Origin: Streptococcus sanguinis SK49
GTDB taxonomy: Bacteria; Bacillota; Bacilli; Lactobacillales; Streptococcaceae
Direction: 5' to 3'
Length of the DNA: 64,000 nt
Assembly (NCBI RefSeq): GCF_000212815.1
Contig: NZ_GL890985.1
Location: forward strand, 1,130,816-1,194,815
Position 1 is the first letter of the stretch. Each line of letters begins with the position of its first letter. Below are positions 18,866-28,419 of this stretch, in pieces. The notes under the pieces were generated by a model. The model was given only the letters and a program-made list of their open reading frames with translations, searched no databases and had not been told where the DNA came from. Made by a program: the position numbers and the translations under genes.

Positions 18866-19804
18866 GTGAAACGAGATTTAAAATTTTTAGCCTGCCTTAG
18901 TCTGCTGGCCCTGGCCTTATGTCTCTGGGCTTGTCAATCTCAAAAAGAATCCAGTTCATCCAGTCAGTCGCAAGGATTGAAGATTGTAACCAGCTTTTAT
19001 CCTATCTACTCTATGGTCAAGGCTGTATCGGGAGATCTGAATGATGTGCGCATGATTCAGTCTAGCAATGGTATTCACGATTTTGAGCCTTCAGCCAATG
19101 ATGTGGCAGCCATCTATGATGCAGATGTCTTTGTCTATCACTCACGGACTTTGGAGTCCTGGGCTGGCGAGCTGAATCCTAGTCTCAAGAATTCCAAGGT
19201 TCAAGTCCTTGAGGCTTCCCAGGGAATGGAGTTGGATCGAGTCGCTGGCTTGGAAGATGTCCAAGCGGGAGAGGGAGTGGATGAGAAGACGCTCTATGAC
19301 CCCCATACCTGGTTGGATCCTCAGAAGGCTGCAGAGGAAGCTCAGATTATCGCTGACAGACTGTCGGAGCTGGATAGCGACCATCGGGATACTTATCAGG
19401 CCAATGCTCGAAAATTTCAAGAAGAGGCCAAAAAGCTGACAGAACGCTATCAGGAGATTTTCGATAAAGTGCCCAATAAGACCTTTGTCACGCAGCATAC
19501 AGCCTTTTCTTATCTGGCCAAGCGCTTCGGGCTGACCCAGCTGGGCATTGCCGGTATTTCACCGGAGCAGGAGCCTAGTCCGCGTCAGCTGACAGAGATA
19601 GAAGACTTTGTCAAAGAGCACAAGGTGAAGACCATTTTTGTGGAGAGCAATGCTTCTTCCAAAGTGGCTCAAACCCTTGTCAAGGCGACTGGTGTACAAA
19701 TCAAAGAACTGAATCCTCTGGAAGCAGATCCAGCTAACCAACTATCTTATTTAGAAAATTTAGAAAAAAATCTAGCAGTTTTAGCTAAAGATTTGAAAGG
19801 ATAA
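18866..19804 (+). CDS. adcAII: AdcAII/Lmb-type zinc-binding lipoprotein
   Basis: A 312-residue metal-binding receptor lipoprotein of the cluster A-I (ZnuA/PsaA) type. It hands zinc to the AdcBC ABC transporter, which is encoded elsewhere. The signal peptide ends at the lipobox LWAC. Likely zinc ligands are the histidines in GIHDFEPS, YDPHTWLDP and TQHTAFSYL and the glutamate in IFVESNAS. Unlike AdcA it lacks the long His-rich loop, having only a short acidic one. Translation starts at GTG 18866 after AAGGAG. It is cotranscribed with pht nine bases downstream. Confidence 0.93.
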   Translation: MKRDLKFLACLSLLALALCLWACQSQKESSSSSQSQGLKIVTSFYPIYSMVKAVSGDLNDVRMIQSSNGIHDFEPSANDVAAIYDADVFVYHSRTLESWAGELNPSLKNSKVQVLEASQGMELDRVAGLEDVQAGEGVDEKTLYDPHTWLDPQKAAEEAQIIADRLSELDSDHRDTYQANARKFQEEAKKLTERYQEIFDKVPNKTFVTQHTAFSYLAKRFGLTQLGIAGISPEQEPSPRQLTEIEDFVKEHKVKTIFVESNASSKVAQTLVKATGVQIKELNPLEADPANQLSYLENLEKNLAVLAKDLKG

Positions 19805-19813
19805 AAGACAATC

Positions 19814-22800
19814 ATGAAAAAGAAATATTTCCTTGTTTCAGCAGCTGTATTAGCTCTCGGCGTCGGAACTTATGGGCTTATCCAATGGCAAGCTCAACCT
19901 CGAACTCAGACCAAAGATAACAAAGTAGCCTATATTGAGGACAAGACTTCGGGTGACAAGACGGATAAAAATTTGACATCTGACCAAATCAATGATGAGG
20001 AAGGTATTGAAGCAGAGCAGATTGTCGTGAAAATCACAGATCAGGGCTATGTCACTTCCCATGGAGACCATTATCATTACTTTGATGGAAAGGTGCCTTT
20101 TGATGCTATTATCAGCGAAGAGTTGATTATCCGAGATCCTAACTACACGCTGCAGGAAGCAGATATTGTCAATGAGGTCAAGGATGGTTACATCATCAAG
20201 GTAGAGGGAAAGTATTATCTCTACCTCAAGGATGCCAAGCATACCAGCAATGTCCGCTCGGTAGATGAGATTGCGCGGCAGAAGAAGCTGCATAAGACCA
20301 AGGAAGAAGGCGATGGTGGCAAATCTTCCACTGCAAAATCAAGCAGGATTCGCGATTTCAGCCAGCCCAGCAAGTCCCTAGCTGCGGGAAAGACGGCCGC
20401 AGACCTTGCAGGAGTTTCTTATCAAGGCCAAGGGGGATACAGGACGGATGATGGTTATACGTTCAGTCCCTCTGACGTCATCGAGGATACTGGCGATGCA
20501 TTTATCGTGCCGCATGGCGGGCATTTTCACTATATTCCCAAGAGCGACTTGTCGCCAGCAGAATTGGCTGCGGCTCAGAGCTACTGGAATAGCAGGCGGG
20601 CTGGCGGACGGGTGAATCAGCCTAACTACGGCAGGACGATAGCTTCTTCCAATACTTGGAATCAAAATAGTGCTATCAATCAGGGTGGGCCAGTCTCAAA
20701 TCCGACTCCACAGCTGCCAAATCATTCAAAGATTGAGCAGCCAAGTCCTGGCTTAGCGGTTACTCAGCCGAGTCTATCCAATCCGCTCCAGCCGTCTCAA
20801 CCATCTCAGCCATCTTTGCCAAGTCTGCTGCAGCAACTCTATGCCTTGCCTCAGTCTCAGCGCTATCATGAAGGGGACGGCGTGGTGTTTGACCCGCTGA
20901 AAATCAGCCGGCGGACAGAAAATGGGGTTGTTATACCTCACGGAGACCACCATCATTTCATTCCTTATGACAAGCTGTCAGACTTGGAAGCGAAGATTGC
21001 CCGCTTGATTCCTATTGGATATACTTACGAGCCGCTAGGAGATCCTCTGCAAGCTTTGAAGCCTCAGCTACCGTCACAGCCTGAACACGACCATGGTTTT
21101 CGTGCGGAGGCTGTCATTGGCAAGGACGACCAAGGCTACATGGTATCGCACGGAGACCATGCTCATTACTTTTACAGGAAAGACTTGACTGCTGAACAGA
21201 TTCAAGCGGCGGAGCAGGCCTTGGCCAAGCAGCAACCAGCAAAACCATCAGCAGCAGTCAATGACGCTGAACGTTATTCACGCGATGCCAGCGATGAGGA
21301 AAAGATTGCTTATATCTGCCAAACCTATGGCGTTCCCAAGGAGGCGGTTCGCATCTCAAATGGTTTCTTTGTCTTTAATAACCCTGACCAAGCCTATGAT
21401 CCGACGCATATCCACCCCTATGCTGTTCGCAAGGAGCATGTCCGCATTCCTTTAGTAACGGGAAATGCAGAACTGGACTTCATGAATGAGCTCTACACAA
21501 CAGCCTTGCGCTCAGGTCTTTCGCCTTACAGTCTGCAGGTGGAAGATGGTCAGTTTGTCATTCCTCATGGCGACCACAATCACTATATCAAGATCCAGTC
21601 CAAGGGCGCTGCAGAAGCCTTGAAAAATCGTCTGCCTCAGATTCAATCTAAATATGAGCAGGGTGATTATGATGAGGCTGCTGTTTTGCAAAAAGTAGAA
21701 AGCCTAAAAGCGGACAGTCAGCGTCTCTATGCCGATGATCCTCTTATGCAGCGGCGGATTGAGCTGGCTTTGGGGCAGTTTGTAGAAACCATGAAGAAGC
21801 TGCCAAGCAACTCAACAGCCGGCTACCTGAGCAGTCTGGATAACTTTGATAAGCAGTTTATCCATGTGGATCAGACGGTCAAGCCAATCCAAGAGACCGA
21901 GCAAGACAAGACCTATCAAGGACTTTTGGAGAGAATGAACCGACTTGACACGGATAGCTATGGACTGAAGAAAGCTGACTTGCTGCAGCGTCTGCAAAAT
22001 GCTTATGCTGGCCAGAATCAAGCTGACATGGCAGAGCTAGGACAATTACTATCAGCTTTAGAAGATTATCATGATCGGACAGGCGTCACAGCGGTTGATT
22101 ATATTCGTTATTTCTACCAAGCTTTGGATGATGGACGTTTGAGCCCTGAGCTGCGCAGAAAAGCGGCTGGGCTGACCTTGACTCTCTATAAGTCCCAAGC
22201 CTTTATAGAAGCGACCAATCTTCAGCAGCTTTTCCCTGCCCTCTATCAGACTAAGAAAGAGATTGCAGCTGCCCTTGCTAGCGGTCAGCCTTCTGCGTCC
22301 TCTGAAAAGACAGAGCTGGATCAGGGAGAGCCAGATCAGCCAACCTACAAAGCCATGATTTATGACTTTTTGAAGGGGATTTATGATGATTTTGGCACCT
22401 CGGATGATAGTGAGAAGAGTGCTCAAGCACTTGTCTTTCTTGGAAAAGCGCAGGAATTGCTAGGAGAAGTAAAGGATCAAAACAGCCGAGCAGACTATGC
22501 AGCTAGAATCTTGGAATTAGGCAAGGAGTTAAAAAGCAGCAGCTCGGATAAGCAGGCTCTGCTGGCAGCAAGTCAGAAGCTTTTGGACCAGATGAGCCGA
22601 ACTATTGCCGGACAAAAGGAAGAGCCAGCTAATACGGAAAATCAGGAAGTTTATCAGGAGCTTTATAATCTGCTCATGTCGATCCATCAGTATTTGGAAA
22701 AGAATCAAGGAAGTGAGCAGCAATACCAGCAGCTGGACCAGCTTTTTGATAAGCTTGGACAGAGAGCTACAGACAAGAAAGAGCTACTTAAGGAAATCCT

Positions 22801-23359
22801 GGCCTTCCAGCAGTCACTCGTCCATCCTGAGGGGGCAAGCGAGTCCAATTCTCAGCATAGGGACGATGATGACTATCACTTTAATCTGCAGGATATGATC
22901 GGAGCGGATGAGCAAGGCTATCGGGTAGCACATCTGGACCACGAGCACTATATTTACAAGAAAGACTTATCAGAAGCCGATCGTCAAGAAGCAGATGCCT
23001 ATGCGGTTCAAAAAGGCTTCCTGAAAGCACCGGCTGAACAGCCTGCTTCTGGTCAGCCAGCAAGCAGCAGTGCTCCAGAAACTGCGCAAAATGGCAATCT
23101 ACCTTCCGAATCTGATGCTGCAGAAACAGCCCAAAACCAATCTGACAAACCAGTAGAAGCTTCGACAGCAGCAAACCCAACTGGTCAATCAAGCTTAGCA
23201 GCGAGTTTTGGCATGACAGAGGAAGCATTCAACCAGAAATTGCAGGAGCTTTCTCAGCTCTACGGTGTCAGTCCAGAGACTTTCAGCTATGATCCAGCAA
23301 GCAGAAGCATCAGCTTTACAGGAGCTGACGGCCAGCTGAAAACTGTTCAGATTAGCTAA
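19814..23359 (+). CDS. Pht-type polyhistidine triad surface protein
   Basis: An 1181-residue surface protein of the pneumococcal histidine triad family. Six HxxHxH motifs start at about residues 83, 234, 376, 446, 585 and 1040; each can bind zinc. These proteins store zinc and pass it to AdcAII, whose gene is directly upstream, and some bind host factor H. Residues about 620-1000 form a long helical Gln/Leu/Lys-rich region that separates the last triad. The N-terminal helix resembles PhtD, but its cysteine is absent (GVGTYGLIQ instead of a C-containing sequence), so a non-lipid signal anchor or cleaved signal is inferred. Confidence 0.92.
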   Translation: MKKKYFLVSAAVLALGVGTYGLIQWQAQPRTQTKDNKVAYIEDKTSGDKTDKNLTSDQINDEEGIEAEQIVVKITDQGYVTSHGDHYHYFDGKVPFDAIISEELIIRDPNYTLQEADIVNEVKDGYIIKVEGKYYLYLKDAKHTSNVRSVDEIARQKKLHKTKEEGDGGKSSTAKSSRIRDFSQPSKSLAAGKTAADLAGVSYQGQGGYRTDDGYTFSPSDVIEDTGDAFIVPHGGHFHYIPKSDLSPAELAAAQSYWNSRRAGGRVNQPNYGRTIASSNTWNQNSAINQGGPVSNPTPQLPNHSKIEQPSPGLAVTQPSLSNPLQPSQPSQPSLPSLLQQLYALPQSQRYHEGDGVVFDPLKISRRTENGVVIPHGDHHHFIPYDKLSDLEAKIARLIPIGYTYEPLGDPLQALKPQLPSQPEHDHGFRAEAVIGKDDQGYMVSHGDHAHYFYRKDLTAEQIQAAEQALAKQQPAKPSAAVNDAERYSRDASDEEKIAYICQTYGVPKEAVRISNGFFVFNNPDQAYDPTHIHPYAVRKEHVRIPLVTGNAELDFMNELYTTALRSGLSPYSLQVEDGQFVIPHGDHNHYIKIQSKGAAEALKNRLPQIQSKYEQGDYDEAAVLQKVESLKADSQRLYADDPLMQRRIELALGQFVETMKKLPSNSTAGYLSSLDNFDKQFIHVDQTVKPIQETEQDKTYQGLLERMNRLDTDSYGLKKADLLQRLQNAYAGQNQADMAELGQLLSALEDYHDRTGVTAVDYIRYFYQALDDGRLSPELRRKAAGLTLTLYKSQAFIEATNLQQLFPALYQTKKEIAAALASGQPSASSEKTELDQGEPDQPTYKAMIYDFLKGIYDDFGTSDDSEKSAQALVFLGKAQELLGEVKDQNSRADYAARILELGKELKSSSSDKQALLAASQKLLDQMSRTIAGQKEEPANTENQEVYQELYNLLMSIHQYLEKNQGSEQQYQQLDQLFDKLGQRATDKKELLKEILAFQQSLVHPEGASESNSQHRDDDDYHFNLQDMIGADEQGYRVAHLDHEHYIYKKDLSEADRQEADAYAVQKGFLKAPAEQPASGQPASSSAPETAQNGNLPSESDAAETAQNQSDKPVEASTAANPTGQSSLAASFGMTEEAFNQKLQELSQLYGVSPETFSYDPASRSISFTGADGQLKTVQIS

Positions 23360-23383
23360 GCTTACATTTTGATTTAAAATAAT

Positions 23384-23432
23384 AAAACGAATGATGAAGA
23401 CCAAGCCAAGTCTAAGACCATCATTCGTTTTT
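23384..23432 (+). terminator. Terminator of the adcAII-pht operon
   Basis: A 12-base stem AAACGAATGATG/CATCATTCGTTT with a 22-base loop is followed by further T residues. Confidence 0.82.
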
Positions 23433-23557
23433 GATTTTCACAACCCTATACTTATTTGATTGATATTGTGTTAAAATAAACAGAGAAAATAATAAGGATT
23501 GGCAAGGTATGCTTATTATTGGAATGATTTGACCGTTGCTTGGAGAGGAATATTAAA

Positions 23558-24355
23558 ATGAGATTATTCAATTATACATTTGAAGAAAGTCAATCTTTCG
23601 TTAATGAAGATATTATAAATAAAGTAAAGATCAAAGGGAGTTATAAACGCTTCATAGGATTTGCATTGTTTTCAATCTTGCTATATGTTTTATCTTTATT
23701 AGTTCCTGTACTATTAAGCGGTGATACTATATATACTACGCAAAATTTCAGTTGGTTCAATGTACCTTTAATTCTTATGTTCCTTATGTTTTACATCATT
23801 TATATTATTTCTTCTATAAAGTATAGAAACAATCCAATGATTTTAAAATATATAACTTTTTGTTATATGCTTTTGTTAATATTCATAATGGAAATTTGTT
23901 TAACTTTATCAATAGCTTCACGAAGAAATCTTCTAGGAATTCTATCGGGATTTCTGTTTGTAATTGTCTGCTATTATCTCATGAGAACCGTTCCTAGAAA
24001 AATAAGAGAATCGGTAGAAAAAAGGGAAACATTTGTTCCTTTATCAGCTTTGTTTACAGAGAAAGTCTCTGATGGCCTCATTTTTATAGGGGGAACGGGA
24101 ATTACTGCGTTTTTAGTGTTATTTGATCGTTCGATAGGAAGTGATACTAGGGGGGCAATCAATGCTATTGTCACACCTTTTGTGCCTGCGGTGCTTTTAT
24201 TTGCTGTATATGTCTTTTCCATTGACCTTCTGAGAGGCTATTATCTTTTTAAATATTCTGAACAATATCGGGAACAATTCGGATACTCAGTTAAAGACTG
24301 GTATGGTGAAAAGTCGAAGGAATATAAGAGAACACAAAATAAGTTGACAGAATGA
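23558..24355 (+). CDS. Hypothetical polytopic membrane protein
   Basis: A 265-residue protein with about six hydrophobic segments, roughly at residues 32-55, 70-93, 100-125, 132-150, 178-198 and 212-235, and charged ends. I do not recognise a family. ATG 23558 is preferred to TTG 23540 because GGAGAGGA (23539-23546) then serves as ribosome site. The gene is AT-rich compared with the pht gene before it, suggesting a different origin. Confidence 0.65.
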   Translation: MRLFNYTFEESQSFVNEDIINKVKIKGSYKRFIGFALFSILLYVLSLLVPVLLSGDTIYTTQNFSWFNVPLILMFLMFYIIYIISSIKYRNNPMILKYITFCYMLLLIFIMEICLTLSIASRRNLLGILSGFLFVIVCYYLMRTVPRKIRESVEKRETFVPLSALFTEKVSDGLIFIGGTGITAFLVLFDRSIGSDTRGAINAIVTPFVPAVLLFAVYVFSIDLLRGYYLFKYSEQYREQFGYSVKDWYGEKSKEYKRTQNKLTE

Positions 24356-24459
24356 TAGTTGATAAGAAATGTTTATGGGCTAGCTGTTTACATCCGCTGA
24401 ATGTATTATTATCTGCAAATTATAATGGTGAGGTAACTCTTCTTCTCTACAAATCGCAA

Positions 24460-24500
24460 AAAACCACAGAAATTCTTCGCGAACTTCTGTGGTTTTGTTT
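24460..24500. terminator. Bidirectional terminator before pepT
   Basis: A perfect 12-base stem AAAACCACAGAA/TTCTGTGGTTTT, with A residues on the left and T residues on the right, serves the converging membrane-protein gene and pepT. Confidence 0.85.
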
Positions 24501-24501
24501 T

Positions 24502-25725
24502 TTACTCTTGATAGGAAACAATGCCGATGATGGTATCGACAGCGCGTTCCATGGTTTCTAGGCTGACATATTCGAAGCGTCCATGCATGTTTTCGCCGCC
24601 AGCAAAGAGGTTGGGAGTCGGGATGCCCATAAAGGAAATTTTAGAGCCGTCAGTTCCGCCGCGGATAGGCTCGATAATAGGCTGGATGTCCAGACTTTCC
24701 ATGACTGCTTTGGCGATATGGATAGGTGTCATGTCCTTTTCAATGACCTGCTTCATGTTGTAATACTGGTCTTTGAGGGTCAGGATAACTCGCTCGCTGC
24801 CCAGCTCTTGGTTCATCTTATCAGCAATGGTCCGCATAGCAACTTTGCGATTTTCAAAAGCCTCTGTCTCAAAGTCCCGGACAATGTAGCTAGCATGGGC
24901 TTCTTCGACAGTACCGGTCAGGTTCATCAGGTGGTAAAATCCTTGGTAGCCCTCAGTCTTCTCTGGTCGGTCGGCTTCTGGCAGTTGGTTGTGGAAGTCA
25001 ATAGCCAGCTGGAGAGCATTGACCATCTGGTCTTTAGCAGTTCCTGGGTGGACATTGCGACCTTGGAAGGTCAGTTCTGCTCCAGCAGCGCTAAAGGTTT
25101 CGTACTGGAGTTCCCCTAGTGGTCCACCGTCCACTGTGTAGGCAAAGTCCACATCGAAGTCTTCAGCATCAAACTTATCAGCCCCGATACCGATTTCCTC
25201 ATCTGGTCCAAAGCCAACTCGGATTTCTCCATGCTTGATTTCTGGATGGGCAGACAGGTATTCGATAGCAGTCATGATTTCAGCAATACCTGACTTATCA
25301 TCTGCTCCCAAAAGAGTTGTTCCATCAGTCGTAATCAGAGTTTGGCCCTTGTATTTATGGAGACTGGCAAAGTCCGCAGGATCTAGGTTAAAGCCGGATT
25401 GCCCCAGCGGAATCACACCGCCGTCATAATTCTCAATGACCTGTGGCTGGATGTTTTCTGCGTTGAAGTCCGCCGTATCCATGTGGGAAATAAAGCCAAT
25501 CTTGCGGGTAAAGCTTGGGTCATTGGCTGGCAGAGTTCCAATCGCAAAGCCGTTGGGCAGGTAGTAGACATTTTCCAAGCCAACCCTCTTCATCTCAGGG
25601 ATGAGGACATTTTTGGCAAAGTCCACCTGACTCTGAGTGCTGGGTGTAGTAGTAGATGTCTCGTCTGAGCGCGTGTTGACCTTGACATACGTCAGGAAAC
25701 GCTCTAAAAGATTAGGATATTTCAT
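24502..25725 (-). CDS. pepT: Peptidase T (tripeptide aminopeptidase)
   Basis: A 407-residue cytoplasmic M20 metallopeptidase that removes N-terminal residues from tripeptides. Zinc-binding and catalytic motifs are visible: SHMDTADF near residue 80 (His and the following Asp), [13 protein letters not shown] near 140, and GFGPDEEIG near 172 with the catalytic glutamate pair. The length matches the family. A good AGGAG site precedes the start. It feeds amino acids from imported peptides. Confidence 0.97.
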   Translation of the reverse strand: MKYPNLLERFLTYVKVNTRSDETSTTTPSTQSQVDFAKNVLIPEMKRVGLENVYYLPNGFAIGTLPANDPSFTRKIGFISHMDTADFNAENIQPQVIENYDGGVIPLGQSGFNLDPADFASLHKYKGQTLITTDGTTLLGADDKSGIAEIMTAIEYLSAHPEIKHGEIRVGFGPDEEIGIGADKFDAEDFDVDFAYTVDGGPLGELQYETFSAAGAELTFQGRNVHPGTAKDQMVNALQLAIDFHNQLPEADRPEKTEGYQGFYHLMNLTGTVEEAHASYIVRDFETEAFENRKVAMRTIADKMNQELGSERVILTLKDQYYNMKQVIEKDMTPIHIAKAVMESLDIQPIIEPIRGGTDGSKISFMGIPTPNLFAGGENMHGRFEYVSLETMERAVDTIIGIVSYQE

Positions 25726-25848
25726 AAATGCTCCTTTTTCATTTCATTTAAATCTATTTTAGCATATTCAGGGGAGAGTGAGAAATGTTTTTCGTTTCTT
25801 GAAGACAAAGGTAAAATCTAGCAATTAGTTTTATATCTTGTCAAAATC

Positions 25849-25857
25849 TGGTAAACT
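25849..25857 (+). promoter_or_regulatory. Extended -10 element, possible leaderless start of the SDR gene
   Basis: TGGTAAACT ends six bases before ATG 25864, so transcription could begin at or next to the start codon. No Shine-Dalgarno sequence is present between them. Confidence 0.4.
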
Positions 25858-25863
25858 ATATCT

Positions 25864-26634
25864 ATGCAAATGGAAAAAACAATCAGCAAAGCTGTGATTT
25901 TGGGGGCTTCGGGAGGTGTAGGTCGTCAGTTGGCTAGAGAACTGGCTCAAAGGACAGACCAGCTGGTCTTGGTTGGCAGAGATGAAGCGAAGCTCACTCA
26001 GTTGCAAGAGGACTTGTCTGGAGTTAGAGCTAAGCTTTCCTGCAGAGTTTTGGATTTGCTGGATGCGGATGCGGTAGACGATTTTGCTCAGCAGCTAGAG
26101 GCAGATCTACTGATTAATTGCTGTGGTCTGGCTAATTTTGGTCCAGCGCTATCTCTTTCGGAAGCTGCTGAAAATGCCCTCTGGCAGGTCAATTACCAAG
26201 CACCGATTCGGCTGATCAAGCAAGTTGCGGAGCGCAATTGCAAGATAAGACTTGTCCAGCTTTCATCACTAGCAGCACTTTGTCCCCATCCTTATCTGGC
26301 AGCTTACAGCGCCAGTAAGGCCGCTTTGCAGACTTACTGTCTAGCCTTGCAAGAAGAGATGCGCCTCAAAGGCTCTGAAATGAGAGTTTGTCTTTATATA
26401 CTGGGACCGGTTCGGACTGCCATCTTTCCTCCAGAGTTACAGAATGCTTTAGGTGGAAGTCAGTTGCAAATGAGCCCGAAGATAGCAGCACGACGCATCA
26501 TCGGACTGCTCCAGCAAGGCCGTTCCTATGCTATAGTGGGCAAGAGATATCGACTACTGGCTTGGCTCATGAAGCTACTTCCTCAAAGATGGATTATCCG
26601 TTTGATTGGCGCTTATCTACGAAAGGGGCTTTGA
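25864..26634 (+). CDS. Short-chain dehydrogenase/reductase (SDR)
   Basis: A 256-residue classical SDR. The NAD(P)-binding glycine motif is GASGGVG near residue 16, NCC-G follows strand four and the catalytic YxxxK is YSASK near residue 150, with the serine in LVQLSSLAAL. The C-terminus is basic and hydrophobic, suggesting membrane association. The substrate is unknown. It opens a four-gene cluster with two glycosyltransferases and a hydrolase-like protein; the next gene starts two bases after its stop. No ribosome site is seen before ATG 25864; ATG 25870 is an alternative. Confidence 0.85.
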   Translation: MQMEKTISKAVILGASGGVGRQLARELAQRTDQLVLVGRDEAKLTQLQEDLSGVRAKLSCRVLDLLDADAVDDFAQQLEADLLINCCGLANFGPALSLSEAAENALWQVNYQAPIRLIKQVAERNCKIRLVQLSSLAALCPHPYLAAYSASKAALQTYCLALQEEMRLKGSEMRVCLYILGPVRTAIFPPELQNALGGSQLQMSPKIAARRIIGLLQQGRSYAIVGKRYRLLAWLMKLLPQRWIIRLIGAYLRKGL

Positions 26635-26636
26635 TC

Positions 26637-27779
26637 ATGAAACTTATTTTTTTCTTGCTGGCTGCTGCCTATTTGCTTCTCTTTATCTTGCGTTGGCTCT
26701 TGTCTTTGGCTTATTTGAAAAAAGGGCAGAGCTCTTCATCAGACTTTCAAGAGGAGCTTTATACGGTGGTTCAGCCCATCCTATCTGGTGATCCTCGTTT
26801 GGAAAATGATTTATTAGCCAATCTCCAACAGACTGAAGCAGTTGAGTTTTACTGGCTGATTGATCAGTCTGACCCAGAGGCGCAGCGAGTGGCTGACAAG
26901 ATTTGTCAAAATCCTTCTTATGCCCAGCGCATTCGCATTTTTCTCATGGAGGATGTCCCCCAGGGGATTAATCCTAAGAGTTATAAGATTGAGCAGATTA
27001 TAGATGAGCTGACTCGACCTTATTTGATTGTTCTCGACGATGACAGCGTCATTGATTTTTCAAAAATGGGAGAATTGACAGCTCATCTAGGTGAGAATGT
27101 TATTTTGACCGGTATTCCCTATAATCAAGAGCGAAGTAATTTCTGGTCCAAGCTAGTGGCAGCTTTTGTCAATGGAAATTCTTTCATTACCTATTTTACC
27201 ATGGCAGAAGTCAAAGCAAATCACTCGATTAATGGAATGTTCTACATCCTGCCACTTGAACTGGTTAGGGAGCAGAAGCTCTTCAGTGCTATTAAAGACT
27301 ATCTTTGTGATGATTTGGCTGTAGCGGATTTTTTACGCAGCAAGGGAGTGGAGATTATCCAGACGCGGGTGACTTGTAATGTTCGGACTACGATTAAGGA
27401 TGCCAAGCAATATTTGCTGCAGATGAAGCGTTGGCTGCTTTTTAGCTCTATCTATCTGAAGGAGCACTTGGACTGGAAGGTTATTATTTTAATTGCTCTG
27501 CCTAGTTTTCTGCCGCTTCCTGCCTTGCTCATTAGTTTCTTTCTTGGCTGGCCTTTTGTGCTGCTAGCTTTGCTTTTGCTCTTGGTCAAGGCGGTTTGGA
27601 TGCTGGCTTATCGTCGTCACATTCTATTCGGTCGGCCGCATCCTGATGAGGTGTTCTACGAAGTCCTGAATGATTTACTCTTGCCTTTGCTTTTCCTCTA
27701 TGTCTTGCTTAGTCCGTGGGTGATTAACTGGCGGGGAAGGAAGATTAGAGTGACGGATGGGAAAATCCGCTATGAGTAA
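26637..27779 (+). CDS. Membrane glycosyltransferase, GT2/GT21-like
   Basis: A 380-residue processive-type GT-A glycosyltransferase. An N-terminal membrane helix (residues 2-22) is followed by the catalytic domain with the metal-binding DDDS near residue 138, a second aspartate motif CDDLAVADF near 222 and the acceptor motif QMKRW (QxxRW) near 262. Two or three hydrophobic segments end the protein. The pattern resembles ceramide glucosyltransferase and HpnI-like enzymes that glycosylate lipids at the membrane. Donor and acceptor are unknown. ATG 26637 is chosen over upstream in-frame starts, which would run through the SDR gene. Confidence 0.8.
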   Translation: MKLIFFLLAAAYLLLFILRWLLSLAYLKKGQSSSSDFQEELYTVVQPILSGDPRLENDLLANLQQTEAVEFYWLIDQSDPEAQRVADKICQNPSYAQRIRIFLMEDVPQGINPKSYKIEQIIDELTRPYLIVLDDDSVIDFSKMGELTAHLGENVILTGIPYNQERSNFWSKLVAAFVNGNSFITYFTMAEVKANHSINGMFYILPLELVREQKLFSAIKDYLCDDLAVADFLRSKGVEIIQTRVTCNVRTTIKDAKQYLLQMKRWLLFSSIYLKEHLDWKVIILIALPSFLPLPALLISFFLGWPFVLLALLLLLVKAVWMLAYRRHILFGRPHPDEVFYEVLNDLLLPLLFLYVLLSPWVINWRGRKIRVTDGKIRYE

Positions 27780-28419
27780 GATGAAGCAGTACCTGGATAA
27801 GTTGGATGCTCTGTCGCTAGACCAAACCTTGTTGAAATCTAGCAAGTTCTTGCTTTTTCTCAGTGGCAGTAGTCATTTGGACTGCGCTAGTCTCAATGCA
27901 GGACAGCTTGAGTTTCTTGAGCAAATTTCTCAATCGGATTTTTCAGTAGTCCCCAGCAATTTTCCATTTAACCAGAGATTTGAGCATGAGCTACAAACCC
28001 AAGTTTCCTTGCTGACAGCTTCCATTTCCAATATCCGTTACTATTGGCATACTCTCTACAATTCTCGCTTTCAGGAGGCTTTGCAGCGGCATTTATCTCC
28101 TTTACTGAATGCTGAGGAGGCTGTCATTATCTGCAAGAGCTCTGGACTCAATATGCTGACCCAGTGGCTGGAGGGCTTGGGTGAGGAAAATCTGCCAATC
28201 AGACTGAGAGTGATTGCGCTGGGGCCTGTTTCACGGAGACTCCGAAATCGCAAGGATATTGACTTGCTGGTCATTAAGGGAAAGAAGGATATTTACAGCA
28301 GATGTCTAGATGGCCATCCAGCTGATGTGGTGGTGGATAGCAACCATTTTGATTATGAATACAGGGAAGATGTGAAAGGATTAGTTCATGACTGGATTAG
28401 AAAAAGTGATAAAGATTGA
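27772..28419 (+). CDS. Alpha/beta-hydrolase-like protein of the glycosyltransferase cluster
   Basis: A 215-residue protein with no clear family. The order of strands and loops suggests an alpha/beta hydrolase: LLFLSGSSH near residue 25, a nucleophile-elbow-like CKSSG near 120, then LLVIKGKKD (possible acid) and VDSNHFDY (possible catalytic His) toward the end. The catalytic reading is inference. It overlaps the end of the GT2 gene by eight bases and the GT1 gene by 32 bases, so tight translational coupling is likely. Confidence 0.55.
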   Translation: MSKMKQYLDKLDALSLDQTLLKSSKFLLFLSGSSHLDCASLNAGQLEFLEQISQSDFSVVPSNFPFNQRFEHELQTQVSLLTASISNIRYYWHTLYNSRFQEALQRHLSPLLNAEEAVIICKSSGLNMLTQWLEGLGEENLPIRLRVIALGPVSRRLRNRKDIDLLVIKGKKDIYSRCLDGHPADVVVDSNHFDYEYREDVKGLVHDWIRKSDKD

